64,000 nt of DNA, from positions 62,001-126,000 of the forward strand of contig JADJDJ010000005.1 in NCBI GenBank assembly GCA_016702745.1. Direction: 5' to 3'. The notes beneath the pieces are model-generated. The model was not told where the DNA came from, searched no databases, and saw only the letters and a list, made by a program, of their open reading frames with translations. The position numbers and the translations under genes are program-made. The stretch comes from Chitinophagaceae bacterium. GTDB taxonomy: Bacteria; Bacteroidota; Bacteroidia; Chitinophagales; Chitinophagaceae. Below, one piece after another: positions 17,783 to 26,083 of this stretch. Position 1 is the first letter of the stretch. Each line of letters starts with the position of its first letter.

Positions 17783-18844
17783 ATGACATTAAAGCTGCCA
17801 CGATACACGTCCAGGGATTACGGGGTACTTGCGATCCTGATTATCCCGGTTACCCTGATCATCAATGCGGTGATCTTTGGGGGCAGCTATTTTACAGACT
17901 GGACAAAATTTTTGTTCGCCACTGTTGTCACCGCTGCAGTTTTTTGTGTGGACTTCGTGATCTGCGGATGGGTGGCTGTGATGATGAAAAAAAGATTCCC
18001 GGCCCCCGGCCAGCTGAGTATCCGGCTGACCCTGATGATCTTTTCCTTTGTTCTGCTGACCGGACTTTTCTTTTTTGCGCTCTTCCGGGGCTACGAAAAT
18101 TTCCCCTTCCTGCATTATTCTTTTAATGAACCCGGATTCATCTGGGCCTATATCGGGATGAGCATCATCAATGTGTTCATCACCCTGCTGATGGAAGGCA
18201 TTGCCCGCTTTGAAAGCTGGAAACAGAATATGCAGGAAACAGAACAGTTGAAGAAAACCTTCCGGCAAAGCCAGCTCCAGGGATTGAAAAGCCAGGTGAA
18301 CCCGCATTTTTTATTCAATAGTCTGAATACGCTTTCGAGCCTGATTACAGAGAATGAACAGGAAGCAGAAAAATTCCTGAATGAAATGACCCGTGTGTAC
18401 CGCTATATGTTGCGAAGCGATGATGAACAGCTGGTCACACTGGACACCGAACTGAAATTTATTCAATCCTATCTTTACCTGCTCAAAGCCAGGTTCGGGG
18501 ATGCAATCCATACACAGATCCTGGTAGAGGAGAAAGACCGCGAAAAACTCCTGCCCGCTCTTTCCCTGCAGGTGTTGGTAGAGAATGCCTTTACCAAGAG
18601 TACCATCAGCCGCAATAGTCCCCTGATGCTTGAGATCTGCTCCTGCGATGATCAGAAAATCACCGTGCGGTATAATAAACAGATACGTACCCAGAGCCTG
18701 ATTGAAGGCGTGGACAAAGAACTGGATAACCTGATCCGGAAATATGCCCTGCTGAATCAGCCTCCGGTTAGCTTTGAAGAAAAAGACACAGAATGCTGCT
18801 GCTTCCTTCCGTTATTGGATAAAAAAGAGGAGGTAGCCGTATGA
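17783..18844 (+). CDS. LytS-like sensor histidine kinase with eroded ATP site
   Basis: 353 residues with four membrane helices in the first ~140 and a coiled linker. The His_kinase motif N-P-H-F-L-F-N-S-L-N-T-L-S-S-L-I is at ~173. The ATPase region keeps L-V-E-N-A but then reads F-T-K-S-T instead of the usual K-H, and the expected G-x-G-L-x-N segment is replaced by V-D-K-E-L-D-N-L. ATP binding may therefore be impaired. The stop overlaps the ATG of the next kinase (ATGA at 18841), showing translational coupling. Together with the following kinase and LytTR regulator it forms a three-gene operon. It may work as a heterodimer partner. Confidence 0.85.
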   Translation: MTLKLPRYTSRDYGVLAILIIPVTLIINAVIFGGSYFTDWTKFLFATVVTAAVFCVDFVICGWVAVMMKKRFPAPGQLSIRLTLMIFSFVLLTGLFFFALFRGYENFPFLHYSFNEPGFIWAYIGMSIINVFITLLMEGIARFESWKQNMQETEQLKKTFRQSQLQGLKSQVNPHFLFNSLNTLSSLITENEQEAEKFLNEMTRVYRYMLRSDDEQLVTLDTELKFIQSYLYLLKARFGDAIHTQILVEEKDREKLLPALSLQVLVENAFTKSTISRNSPLMLEICSCDDQKITVRYNKQIRTQSLIEGVDKELDNLIRKYALLNQPPVSFEEKDTECCCFLPLLDKKEEVAV

Positions 18845-19926
18845 GATTCTTCAAACCACCCCGCTTACAGACTTTTTCCTTTCTCTTCAGTATGCCACTG
18901 ATTGACCTGGGCGTGCACCATATTCTTTTCAAAGAAAGATTATGGGAAGATTGGCGCATCTGGGTCTTTTCATACCCGCTGATTTTTTTGATTGGTGCTT
19001 TGTCCTGGTATTCCCATATATCCTATGATAATCTGGTGGAAAAAAAATACCCGGATCTGAATCAAAGCATGCAAAGGATCCTGCTCAAGACACTGGTCGT
19101 GGTGATTATCATGCCACCCAGTATATTACTGATCCTTTTTGTGTATGATCGCTTCAGCATTTTCGGCTATCACTGGTCAGAAAGGGATATGTGGATGGGA
19201 TTGATCCTGGGCTGGTGTGTAAACCTGATTTTTGAAACCCTGTATGAAATGGATTATATGCTGACAAAATACAAGGAATCTGTTCAGGAAAAAGAATCCC
19301 TCCGGCAATTATCCGAAAAACAGGAATTTGATACCCTGAAAGGACAGGTGAACCCGCATTTTTTGTTCAACTGTTTCAATACACTTTCTTCCCTGATCAC
19401 AGAAGACCGGGTAAGGGCCGAGAAATTTCTGGATGAATTAAGCAAAGTGTACCGCTACCTGCTCCGGAATAACGAGGATGGCCTGACCACCGTACAAAAT
19501 GAAATCAGGTTTATTGAATCCTATTACCAGTTATTACAAACAAGGCATGGAGAAGCCGTTCAGATCAATACCGAAATTGATAAACGCTATGACCAGTACC
19601 TGCTCCCTTCCCTCTCTCTTCAATTACTGGTGGAAAATGTGGTCAAGCATAATGTATTGTCGAAAAACAAACCGCTGGTGATTGATATATTTACCACGGC
19701 CGGCAATAAACTGGTGGTTAATAATAACCTGCAGCGGCGAACTGTAAAAGCACCGAGTAATAACGTAGGGCTGGACAATATCAGGGCCAAATATGCATTA
19801 CTCAAACAACCCGGCTTCCAGGTATTGGAGGATAAAAATAATTTTACCGTGGTGCTTCCCCTGATCTGGAACAATGGAATAGAAGGCCGTCAGCTTTTAA
19901 CCGCCGGCCGGTTGATGAATACTTAA
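18841..19926 (+). CDS. LytS-like sensor histidine kinase
   Basis: 361 residues, paralogous to the preceding gene and overlapping it by four bases. The first ~140 residues hold about four membrane helices. The phosphoacceptor motif N-P-H-F-L-F-N-C-F-N-T-L-S-S-L-I is at ~172. The ATP-binding part keeps L-V-E-N-V-V-K-H-N and V-G-L-D-N-I-R-A-K-Y, more complete than its upstream partner, so this is likely the active kinase. It should phosphorylate the LytTR regulator encoded 10 bases downstream. The signal is unknown. Confidence 0.88.
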   Translation: MRFFKPPRLQTFSFLFSMPLIDLGVHHILFKERLWEDWRIWVFSYPLIFLIGALSWYSHISYDNLVEKKYPDLNQSMQRILLKTLVVVIIMPPSILLILFVYDRFSIFGYHWSERDMWMGLILGWCVNLIFETLYEMDYMLTKYKESVQEKESLRQLSEKQEFDTLKGQVNPHFLFNCFNTLSSLITEDRVRAEKFLDELSKVYRYLLRNNEDGLTTVQNEIRFIESYYQLLQTRHGEAVQINTEIDKRYDQYLLPSLSLQLLVENVVKHNVLSKNKPLVIDIFTTAGNKLVVNNNLQRRTVKAPSNNVGLDNIRAKYALLKQPGFQVLEDKNNFTVVLPLIWNNGIEGRQLLTAGRLMNT

Positions 19927-19936
19927 ACACACCGAT

Positions 19937-20701
19937 ATGAAAGTACTGATTGTAGAAGACGAAGAACTGGCAGTAAAGAAACTCCAGAAAACCCTTTCCG
20001 CTGTGGATGATACCATTGAAGTGGCAGGGGTTACTGACAGCATTCAGGAAACTGTTAACTGGTTACAGTCGAACCCGGCACCGGACCTGGTGCTGATGGA
20101 TATTGAACTCGCCGATGGTCAGAGTTTCGAAATATTCAAACTCACAGAAGTCAAAAGCCCGGTGATCTTCACCACCTCCTATGATGAGTTTGCTTTAAAA
20201 GCATTCAAGGTGAACAGTGTGGACTACCTGCTCAAACCTGTGCAGCAGGACGAACTGCAGGCTGCCCTTGAAAAATACCATAAACTGAAAGGAAACAATA
20301 AATCAGAACTTTCGCTGGACAGTCTGGTTAAGGAACTGCAGCAAAAACTACAACCCCGTGAATTCAGAAAACGCTTCCTGGTAAAACATGCCCAAAAGCT
20401 GGTGAGTATTGAAGTGGAGGATATCGCCTATTTCTACAGCGATGGAAGGCTGAACTTTTTCAAAACAAGCGATAACCGAAAATTCGTGGTGGATTATACC
20501 ATGGATGAACTGGAAGACATGCTCAACCCCGATGATTATTTCCGCATCAGCCGCTCTTTTTATGTCTCGGTCAACAGCATTGATAAAATCGAAGACTATT
20601 TCGGCAACCGCCTGATCCTGCAATTAAAACCAGCTGTAGATAAAGAAGCACTGGTGAGCAGGGAAAAAGTGAGTGATTTTAAGAAGTGGATGGGGAAGTA
20701 G
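19937..20701 (+). CDS. LytTR-family response regulator
   Basis: 254 residues. The receiver domain has E9-D10-E, the phosphoacceptor aspartate in L-V-L-M-D-I-E-L (~55), T-T-S in strand 4 and K-P in L-L-K-P-V. A LytTR DNA-binding domain occupies ~150-254 (F-L-V-K-H-A-Q-K-L-V-S-I-E, I-A-Y-F-Y-S-D-G-R, F-R-I-S-R-S-F-Y-V-S). It is the output gene of the two-kinase operon starting at 17783. LytTR regulators bind paired direct repeats. A terminator-like hairpin follows. Confidence 0.92.
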   Translation: MKVLIVEDEELAVKKLQKTLSAVDDTIEVAGVTDSIQETVNWLQSNPAPDLVLMDIELADGQSFEIFKLTEVKSPVIFTTSYDEFALKAFKVNSVDYLLKPVQQDELQAALEKYHKLKGNNKSELSLDSLVKELQQKLQPREFRKRFLVKHAQKLVSIEVEDIAYFYSDGRLNFFKTSDNRKFVVDYTMDELEDMLNPDDYFRISRSFYVSVNSIDKIEDYFGNRLILQLKPAVDKEALVSREKVSDFKKWMGK

Positions 20702-20728
20702 AGGGAAGTCCGGAAGTCCGATAGACCG

Positions 20729-20759
20729 AAAGTCGGGAAGAAAGACTTTCCGACTTTTT
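20729..20759 (+). terminator. Terminator hairpin after the LytTR gene
   Basis: AAAGTCGGGAAG and CTTTCCGACTTT pair over 12 bases with one G-T wobble around a 5-base loop, and two further T follow. The next gene is on the opposite strand, so the hairpin may serve both directions. The same GAAGTCCGGAAGTC vocabulary recurs at 20820 and 25667, so it may also be a dispersed repeat. Confidence 0.55.
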
Positions 20760-20842
20760 CACCAGTTCCGTTTCTATTAGGCGCAGCACCTTACATATCA
20801 GTGAAACATTCTTTCTGACTTCCGGACTTTCCGACTTTCGGA

Positions 20843-23800
20843 CTAGCTCACCGGCACCCGCATCGTAATTGCTGAATGGCTCTTATGTAAATCCACTTCT
20901 ATACTGGCCTGTATCATATTCAGTCTTCTTTCCAGGTCCTGGCGATGCAGGAGGTTGTTCAATTGCTGCATATCACAATGCTCGCTGTCGAAAAGGGTGA
21001 TAAAGAGCAGATCGCTCCGGTCTGATTTTATATACACATGCAGGTTTTCAGCCCCAAGGGTCACCAGGTTTTTTAATCCTTCTTTGAAAACAAGAAAGGC
21101 ATCATGCCGCATTTTCATATTCAGGGGAAGAGTTTCCACTTTATGATCCACGGCGATATCGATATTGACCCCATACCGGTTTTTCAAAGCATCTATATAT
21201 TCCCGCATCCGGTCGGTTGTTTTTTCCATGCTGTCATTTCCCGGATCCAGGCTCCAGAGCATATCATCCATGGCAATGATCATATTGTGACTCTTGTTAT
21301 GAATCTGTTCGATATATTCTTTTGATTTTTCAGGATCTTTTTCTGCCTTGAGCCGGGCCATTTCACTCAGGATATTAATATTATTCAATGCTGCATTCAC
21401 TTCATGATGCAGGTTGTCGGCAATATTATTCCGCATTTTCAGGATGGCCTCTTTTCTCCGGATCCTTTCCCGGTCGAACCAGAAAAAGAGTAATCCGATA
21501 ATTACCGCCAGACCGCAGAAGAACCACCAGCTTTTCCAGAATGGCGGAATGATCCGGATAGTTAATGTACTGACCACCTCACTGATATGCCCTTCACCAT
21601 CCAGTGTTTTCATCTGGAAATGATATTTACCGGAAGGGAGATAAGAATAGATGGCCTTATTGCTCTTGTCGGCAATCCGCCATTCGGGATCAATCCCTTC
21701 CATTTTGTAAAGAATATTAAATGCACTGCTGAACACAAGGGGGGAGAAACCGATTTCAATAGAATTGCTTCCATAACGCAATTCAACCCGGTCCAGTTGC
21801 AGCAGGGAGTCTACCAAAAGAGATCGGTTCTGCACCCTGAATTCAGTTATCCTTGGAAGGGGAGGAGTTTGGTTAATATTCATTGAATCCGGCCAGAAAC
21901 TGATGAATTCAGTACTGCTTCCGAAAAGCAGCCTGCCATCCGGCAAACGGGTGGAGGCGGCAAAGCTGAAATGATCATTATCGATACCGTCATTCCGGTT
22001 AAATCCCACAAAGGCCCTGGTTTTTACATTCACCCGGTTCAGTCCGCTGGTGGTAGCAATCCAGATATAACCACGGTTATCTTTTTCCATTGATACCACA
22101 TTACCCCTCATGAAACCAGCGCGACCAATTTGCGTGGTATGATGGGTATAACGGTTAAACAGCAGCAGACTCCGGGTGGTGGCGATGGCCATCAGGCTGT
22201 CATTGTATTCCAGAACGGAATAAGTATTGATCTCAGGTAAGCGAAAGCCTCCGCTGGCACTGTCACTAAATTGATAGATAACTTTGTTCAGCCGGGGATC
22301 AATCACATACAAACCTTTCCAGTCGGATGCCACCCATACCAGTCCTTTACTGTCAACCGTAATTTTAATGACCATTGAAAGAGGGAATCCTTCAAAGCGG
22401 GAAATTTTTTTAATATCACCCGCTTTTTTATCAGCTGCTGCCCATTTGAATAAACCAAAATTCTGCATACCCAGCCAGAGATTACCATCACGGTCTTCCA
22501 CTACCTGCCGCACCGTTCTGTTTTCCAGTTGAGAGGGGTTATATGATTTAGCCGTAGCGGTTGCCTGATTTAATTCGATGATACCGGGTTGGGCACCCAT
22601 CCAGATCGTATTGCTGTCAGCGGATGCATACATAGTCCAGACAGTTGGACTTTTTATTTCCGGTATTCCTTTAAAGCGAAGTGGCAATAGGTTCAGGTTA
22701 CGGTCGTATTGATATAAACCGTCACTCCAGGTGCCTGCCAGTATCCCTCCATTTTTAAGTGAAATAAATGACATAACCGTTCCTCTGCCCGGTCGGTTAT
22801 TCTCCCGGTCTGTATGCGCCACATTGGTAAAATATTGTTCTGATGGATTGAACCGGTACAATCCGTTATTATCCGTACCCACCCATAAGTTTTTCTCCCG
22901 GTCTTCAAAAATGGCAGACAGCCTTTCATAACTGATGCTGCGTTCATTCAGGTATCCGTTATATACCAGTTGAAAACGGTTTTCTTCTTCCACAAATCTT
23001 GCAAACAAATTGAGTCCGCCTATCCAGATACTACCATCTTTTTGTTCAAAAAAACGATAGGTTTCATAGTAGGATTTTACCAGTGAAATAAATTCAAAAT
23101 CCTCCAATACCGGTTTAGGGTCATTCAGCCGGAAGCGATAGGCTTTTGGTAATCCGGTAATCCAGCTTTGAAACCAGACCCTTCCCTTTTTATCAAAATG
23201 CAGATGATAGGGAACGCTGATCGTTGACATCAGGTCTACTGCGGGAATTTTTTCCCGGTTATTACCCGGGTAACTCAATATTTTGGTCTGGCTGTTATAT
23301 ATGCCTACTCCTTTTCCTCCGGCAATCCAGTAATAGGGTGTGCCGGGCTGATGGGCAAAATCAGATACCCCGGTTCCCGGGGTGGTTTCAAAAAAATTAT
23401 TCTTCCATGAAAATTCATTGCTTTTTTCATCCCAGGTGACTACTTCCAGTCCGCCCAATAAAAGAAAAATATGTCCCGACTCATCTTTAATCAGTCGCTT
23501 TATAGCTGCCCCTTCAATATTTTTTGTTTTTGTGATGACCCTGACTGCTGTATAACGAAGGGTCTGGGTATTAAAATAACCAATATTTCCTTTGGCAGTC
23601 AGCATCCATAACCTGTTTTGATCATCCATCAGCAGAAAGACCACATTGTTATTGGGTAAGCTGTATGGATCTGCGGGGTTGTGCTGAAAGGTCTGAAACC
23701 GGGTGCCATCAAACCGCTGTAAACCATCCACGGTTCCAACCCAGATATATCCATTCATATCCTGCGTTACTGTATTGACTTCCGTGGAGAGCAGTCCCGC

Positions 23801-23950
23801 CTCAGCAGTGTAGTGGGTGAAATAAAATTTTTTAACGGGCTGTGCTGATAAGCCCGGACAAAGCCAGTAAAGGATCAGCAGCAGCCAAAAGAGGTGAATT
23901 TTCTTCAAAGCAATTAATTCAATTCTCAAATTTAACCAATGATGGAACAA
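20843..23950 (-). CDS. Propeller-type sensor kinase with degenerate ATPase domain
   Basis: 1035 residues. A signal segment (L-F-W-L-L-L-I-L-Y-W-L) leads into periplasmic propeller repeats (Q-D-M-N-G-Y-I-W-V-G-T, D-R-E-K-N-L-W-V-G-T), a Y_Y_Y domain near 740-800, a membrane helix near 805-825 and an H-box N-L-H-H-E-V-N-A-A-L-N-N. The N-box F-K-E-G-L-K-N is present, but the D-x-G-x-G glycine box is replaced by L-F-D-S-E-H-C-D and no G-x-G-L-x-N follows. Its ATP lid therefore looks lost. It faces the LytTR operon tail to tail. It may signal without autophosphorylation or be phosphorylated in trans. Confidence 0.8.
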   Translation of the reverse strand: MFHHWLNLRIELIALKKIHLFWLLLILYWLCPGLSAQPVKKFYFTHYTAEAGLLSTEVNTVTQDMNGYIWVGTVDGLQRFDGTRFQTFQHNPADPYSLPNNNVVFLLMDDQNRLWMLTAKGNIGYFNTQTLRYTAVRVITKTKNIEGAAIKRLIKDESGHIFLLLGGLEVVTWDEKSNEFSWKNNFFETTPGTGVSDFAHQPGTPYYWIAGGKGVGIYNSQTKILSYPGNNREKIPAVDLMSTISVPYHLHFDKKGRVWFQSWITGLPKAYRFRLNDPKPVLEDFEFISLVKSYYETYRFFEQKDGSIWIGGLNLFARFVEEENRFQLVYNGYLNERSISYERLSAIFEDREKNLWVGTDNNGLYRFNPSEQYFTNVAHTDRENNRPGRGTVMSFISLKNGGILAGTWSDGLYQYDRNLNLLPLRFKGIPEIKSPTVWTMYASADSNTIWMGAQPGIIELNQATATAKSYNPSQLENRTVRQVVEDRDGNLWLGMQNFGLFKWAAADKKAGDIKKISRFEGFPLSMVIKITVDSKGLVWVASDWKGLYVIDPRLNKVIYQFSDSASGGFRLPEINTYSVLEYNDSLMAIATTRSLLLFNRYTHHTTQIGRAGFMRGNVVSMEKDNRGYIWIATTSGLNRVNVKTRAFVGFNRNDGIDNDHFSFAASTRLPDGRLLFGSSTEFISFWPDSMNINQTPPLPRITEFRVQNRSLLVDSLLQLDRVELRYGSNSIEIGFSPLVFSSAFNILYKMEGIDPEWRIADKSNKAIYSYLPSGKYHFQMKTLDGEGHISEVVSTLTIRIIPPFWKSWWFFCGLAVIIGLLFFWFDRERIRRKEAILKMRNNIADNLHHEVNAALNNINILSEMARLKAEKDPEKSKEYIEQIHNKSHNMIIAMDDMLWSLDPGNDSMEKTTDRMREYIDALKNRYGVNIDIAVDHKVETLPLNMKMRHDAFLVFKEGLKNLVTLGAENLHVYIKSDRSDLLFITLFDSEHCDMQQLNNLLHRQDLERRLNMIQASIEVDLHKSHSAITMRVPVS

Positions 23951-24210
23951 ATTGAGGACAGGGCTGTATGAACTGTATCCGAAGCGATTGGGCTGTGTAT
24001 TCTATCGTATGAACTGTGCGGGAAATTATCACTGAAATGAGTCAGTTGTTAAGCCCTTTTTTAGCGTTTAAGTTAATGAATGTTAATAGTTTATTGATTC
24101 TACGATTGATCCCTGAAAGCAGCTGTTTCATACAATGTTGGCTTGCCTTCGCTTTGTAACCAATGCATCTTTGAATCGTCAAATTGATATTCAACTTTAA
24201 ACCAGATGTT

Positions 24211-24366
24211 ATGAAAAAGATGATGATTTACGCAGCAAAAGCAGCAGCGGTTGTGGCCGTGGCAGCCATCTACTTTCACTTTAAAGTGGGAGATGAGATT
24301 ACAGATTTTGTAAAAACTGTGGCAACTAAAATTGTTCCCTGGGCGAATACTGTTATTTACTCATGA
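24211..24366 (+). CDS. Small single-pass membrane protein, family unknown
   Basis: 51 residues from the ATG at 24211 (an in-frame TTG lies 27 bases upstream). A lysine start (M-K-K-M-M) precedes an alanine/valine-rich helix (A-K-A-A-A-V-V-A-V-A-A-I-Y), then a charged turn and a second amphipathic helix ending W-A-N-T-V-I-Y-S. Its 3' end overlaps the converging wecA-like gene by 10 bases. I do not recognise it. The clear N-terminal design argues that it is translated. Confidence 0.45.
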   Translation: MKKMMIYAAKAAAVVAVAAIYFHFKVGDEITDFVKTVATKIVPWANTVIYS

Positions 24367-25484
24367 ATGACCTGCTGTGGCTGAACAGCAAAAGAAGAAC
24401 CGGTTCTTTTTAAAATGCTTCCCATTTTTTTAAGCAGCAGGGTTGACAATAACATGAACAAAAACAAAATGAGCAATACCCATTCCTGTCTTACTGAACG
24501 TAGCCAGTACACTTCCATGAGCACAAAACCGTGGAAGAAGCAAATGAGTTTGGCCGCAAAACCATGACTGAATCCCTGATTGGTAAGCAGGTGATGAATA
24601 TGTGTTCTGTCTGCCACAAATGGCGAATTTCCCTTCCACATTCTTGTAGCAAAGACCCGCAGGGTATCAAAGACAGGAATCAATACAATACCCAGCACAA
24701 ATACCGGTGCATTCGGCAATGCCTGTCCTTCCACCAGTTGATTTACCTGAAGCAGGCGGACACATAATACAGCCGTTACAAATCCCAGCAGCAGCGAACC
24801 GGTATCTCCCATGAATATTTTAGCAGGATTAAAATTGAAATAAAGAAAAGCCAGGATGCCTCCCGCCAGTGCAAATGCAATCAGGGCCGTATTGGCATCT
24901 CCGCTAAGCGTGAGAAAGAATCCCAGAGTCATCAGACTCATGAAACCGATCCCGCCGGCCAGTCCGTCAATACCATCAATCAGATTAAATGCATTCGTAA
25001 TACCCACAATCGCAATGATGGTAAAACTATACTGGGCCGCTAAAGGAAGTTCACCAATCCCCAGCAATCCTTCAAAGGATGTAATACGGATACCACTCAG
25101 TGCAATCAGCGCTGCTAATCCTGCCTGGATGATGAATTTATATCTTGCTGACAGATCTTTCAGGTCATCCAGAATTCCTAATCCAAACAAAACCGCTACG
25201 GAAAAAAAGAAAGCAACTAAGGCCAGTTCATTGCTGAATGGGAACCACAAAAACAGACTCATCATCATACCGGCCATAATGGCAATACCACCCATGGTTG
25301 GAATCGGAGCACTGTGCAGTTTTCTTGCATTCGGTACATCGTACAACCGGAAACGGTTGATCAGGTGAATGATAGGGGGAATACAAATCAATGTAACCAC
25401 AAAGGCACTGATAAAGCTAAGCAGCGCAAATTTAAAAGGCAGCTGTGACAGGTCAAGCTGCAACAGATAGAGGTGGCTTTTCAT
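24357..25484 (-). CDS. WecA/MraY-family undecaprenyl-phosphate sugar-1-phosphate transferase
   Basis: 375 residues from the ATG at 25484. The frame extends upstream but into non-coding repeat. About ten membrane helices are visible. Family motifs in order are M-G-G-I-A-I-M-A-G, the aspartate pair G-I-L-D-D, the active-site loop N-A-F-N-L-I-D-G-I-D-G-L-A-G-G, F-M-G-D-T-G-S-L-L-L-G, and D-R-T-H-I-H-H-L-L. These enzymes transfer a sugar-1-phosphate from a UDP-sugar to undecaprenyl phosphate to start O-antigen, exopolysaccharide or teichoic-type glycans. The histidine-rich H-I-H-H motif favours the WecA/TagO branch over MraY. No glycan cluster is adjacent. Confidence 0.85.
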   Translation of the reverse strand: MKSHLYLLQLDLSQLPFKFALLSFISAFVVTLICIPPIIHLINRFRLYDVPNARKLHSAPIPTMGGIAIMAGMMMSLFLWFPFSNELALVAFFFSVAVLFGLGILDDLKDLSARYKFIIQAGLAALIALSGIRITSFEGLLGIGELPLAAQYSFTIIAIVGITNAFNLIDGIDGLAGGIGFMSLMTLGFFLTLSGDANTALIAFALAGGILAFLYFNFNPAKIFMGDTGSLLLGFVTAVLCVRLLQVNQLVEGQALPNAPVFVLGIVLIPVFDTLRVFATRMWKGNSPFVADRTHIHHLLTNQGFSHGFAAKLICFFHGFVLMEVYWLRSVRQEWVLLILFLFMLLSTLLLKKMGSILKRTGSSFAVQPQQVIHE

Positions 25485-26083
25485 GATACCCTGGTTGGTG
25501 AGGTATTTGGATTTGACACCTAAATTAAGCCGGCTTCGTAAAAGGCACAAGGGCTTTTGGAAAATGAGGGCTTTGAACCCGGATTTCCCCTTAGGAATCG
25601 CAGAAGTCCCCACCTGAATTCAGCATAATTTCAGGGGAGGGACCGTATTTTTCACATGGTTGGGAGAAGTCCGAAAGTCGGGAAGTCCGGAAGCCGGAAA
25701 CGCTCCTTACTAGTAAATGAGCATTGAACATTGAGCTCCCGATAGCTATCGGGAGAATATTGAACATTTTCTTCAGTATTAAGGAAATGCTCAATGCTCA
25801 ACTATCAATTTTCAATGTTCAATTTTCAAGTTATCAGCCGTAGGAATCAGCAATGTTGCCAGCATCTATTTATAATATGCTTGCCCGAAACTGCATAGGC
25901 CAGGGCTGCAACAAACGCTTCTTATTCGCACTTGAGCATTGAAAATTGAACATTGATTATTGAACATTATTCTACAATAAGGAAGAAATGCTCTCCCGAT
26001 AGCTATCGCAGGAATATTGATCATTTTCTTACGCTTTCTACGAACTAAGTTTCCCACCCGTATTTTTGTAACAAACGCTTCAA
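25485..26083. repeat. Intergenic repeats with CCCGATAGCTATCGGG palindrome
   Basis: The spacer between the divergent wecA-like gene and recG holds no gene. CTCCCGATAGCTATCGGGAG at 25736-25755 is a perfect 20-bp palindrome, and a degraded copy lies at 25993-26013. Around both are words such as GAGCATTGAACATTGAG and their inverted forms (AATGCTCAATGCTC at 25791, TTTTCAATGTTCAATTTTC at 25809), so most of 25720-25840 could fold on itself. The GAAGTCCGAAAGTCGGGAAG stretch at 25667 matches the repeat at 20.7-20.85 kb. Confidence 0.7.
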
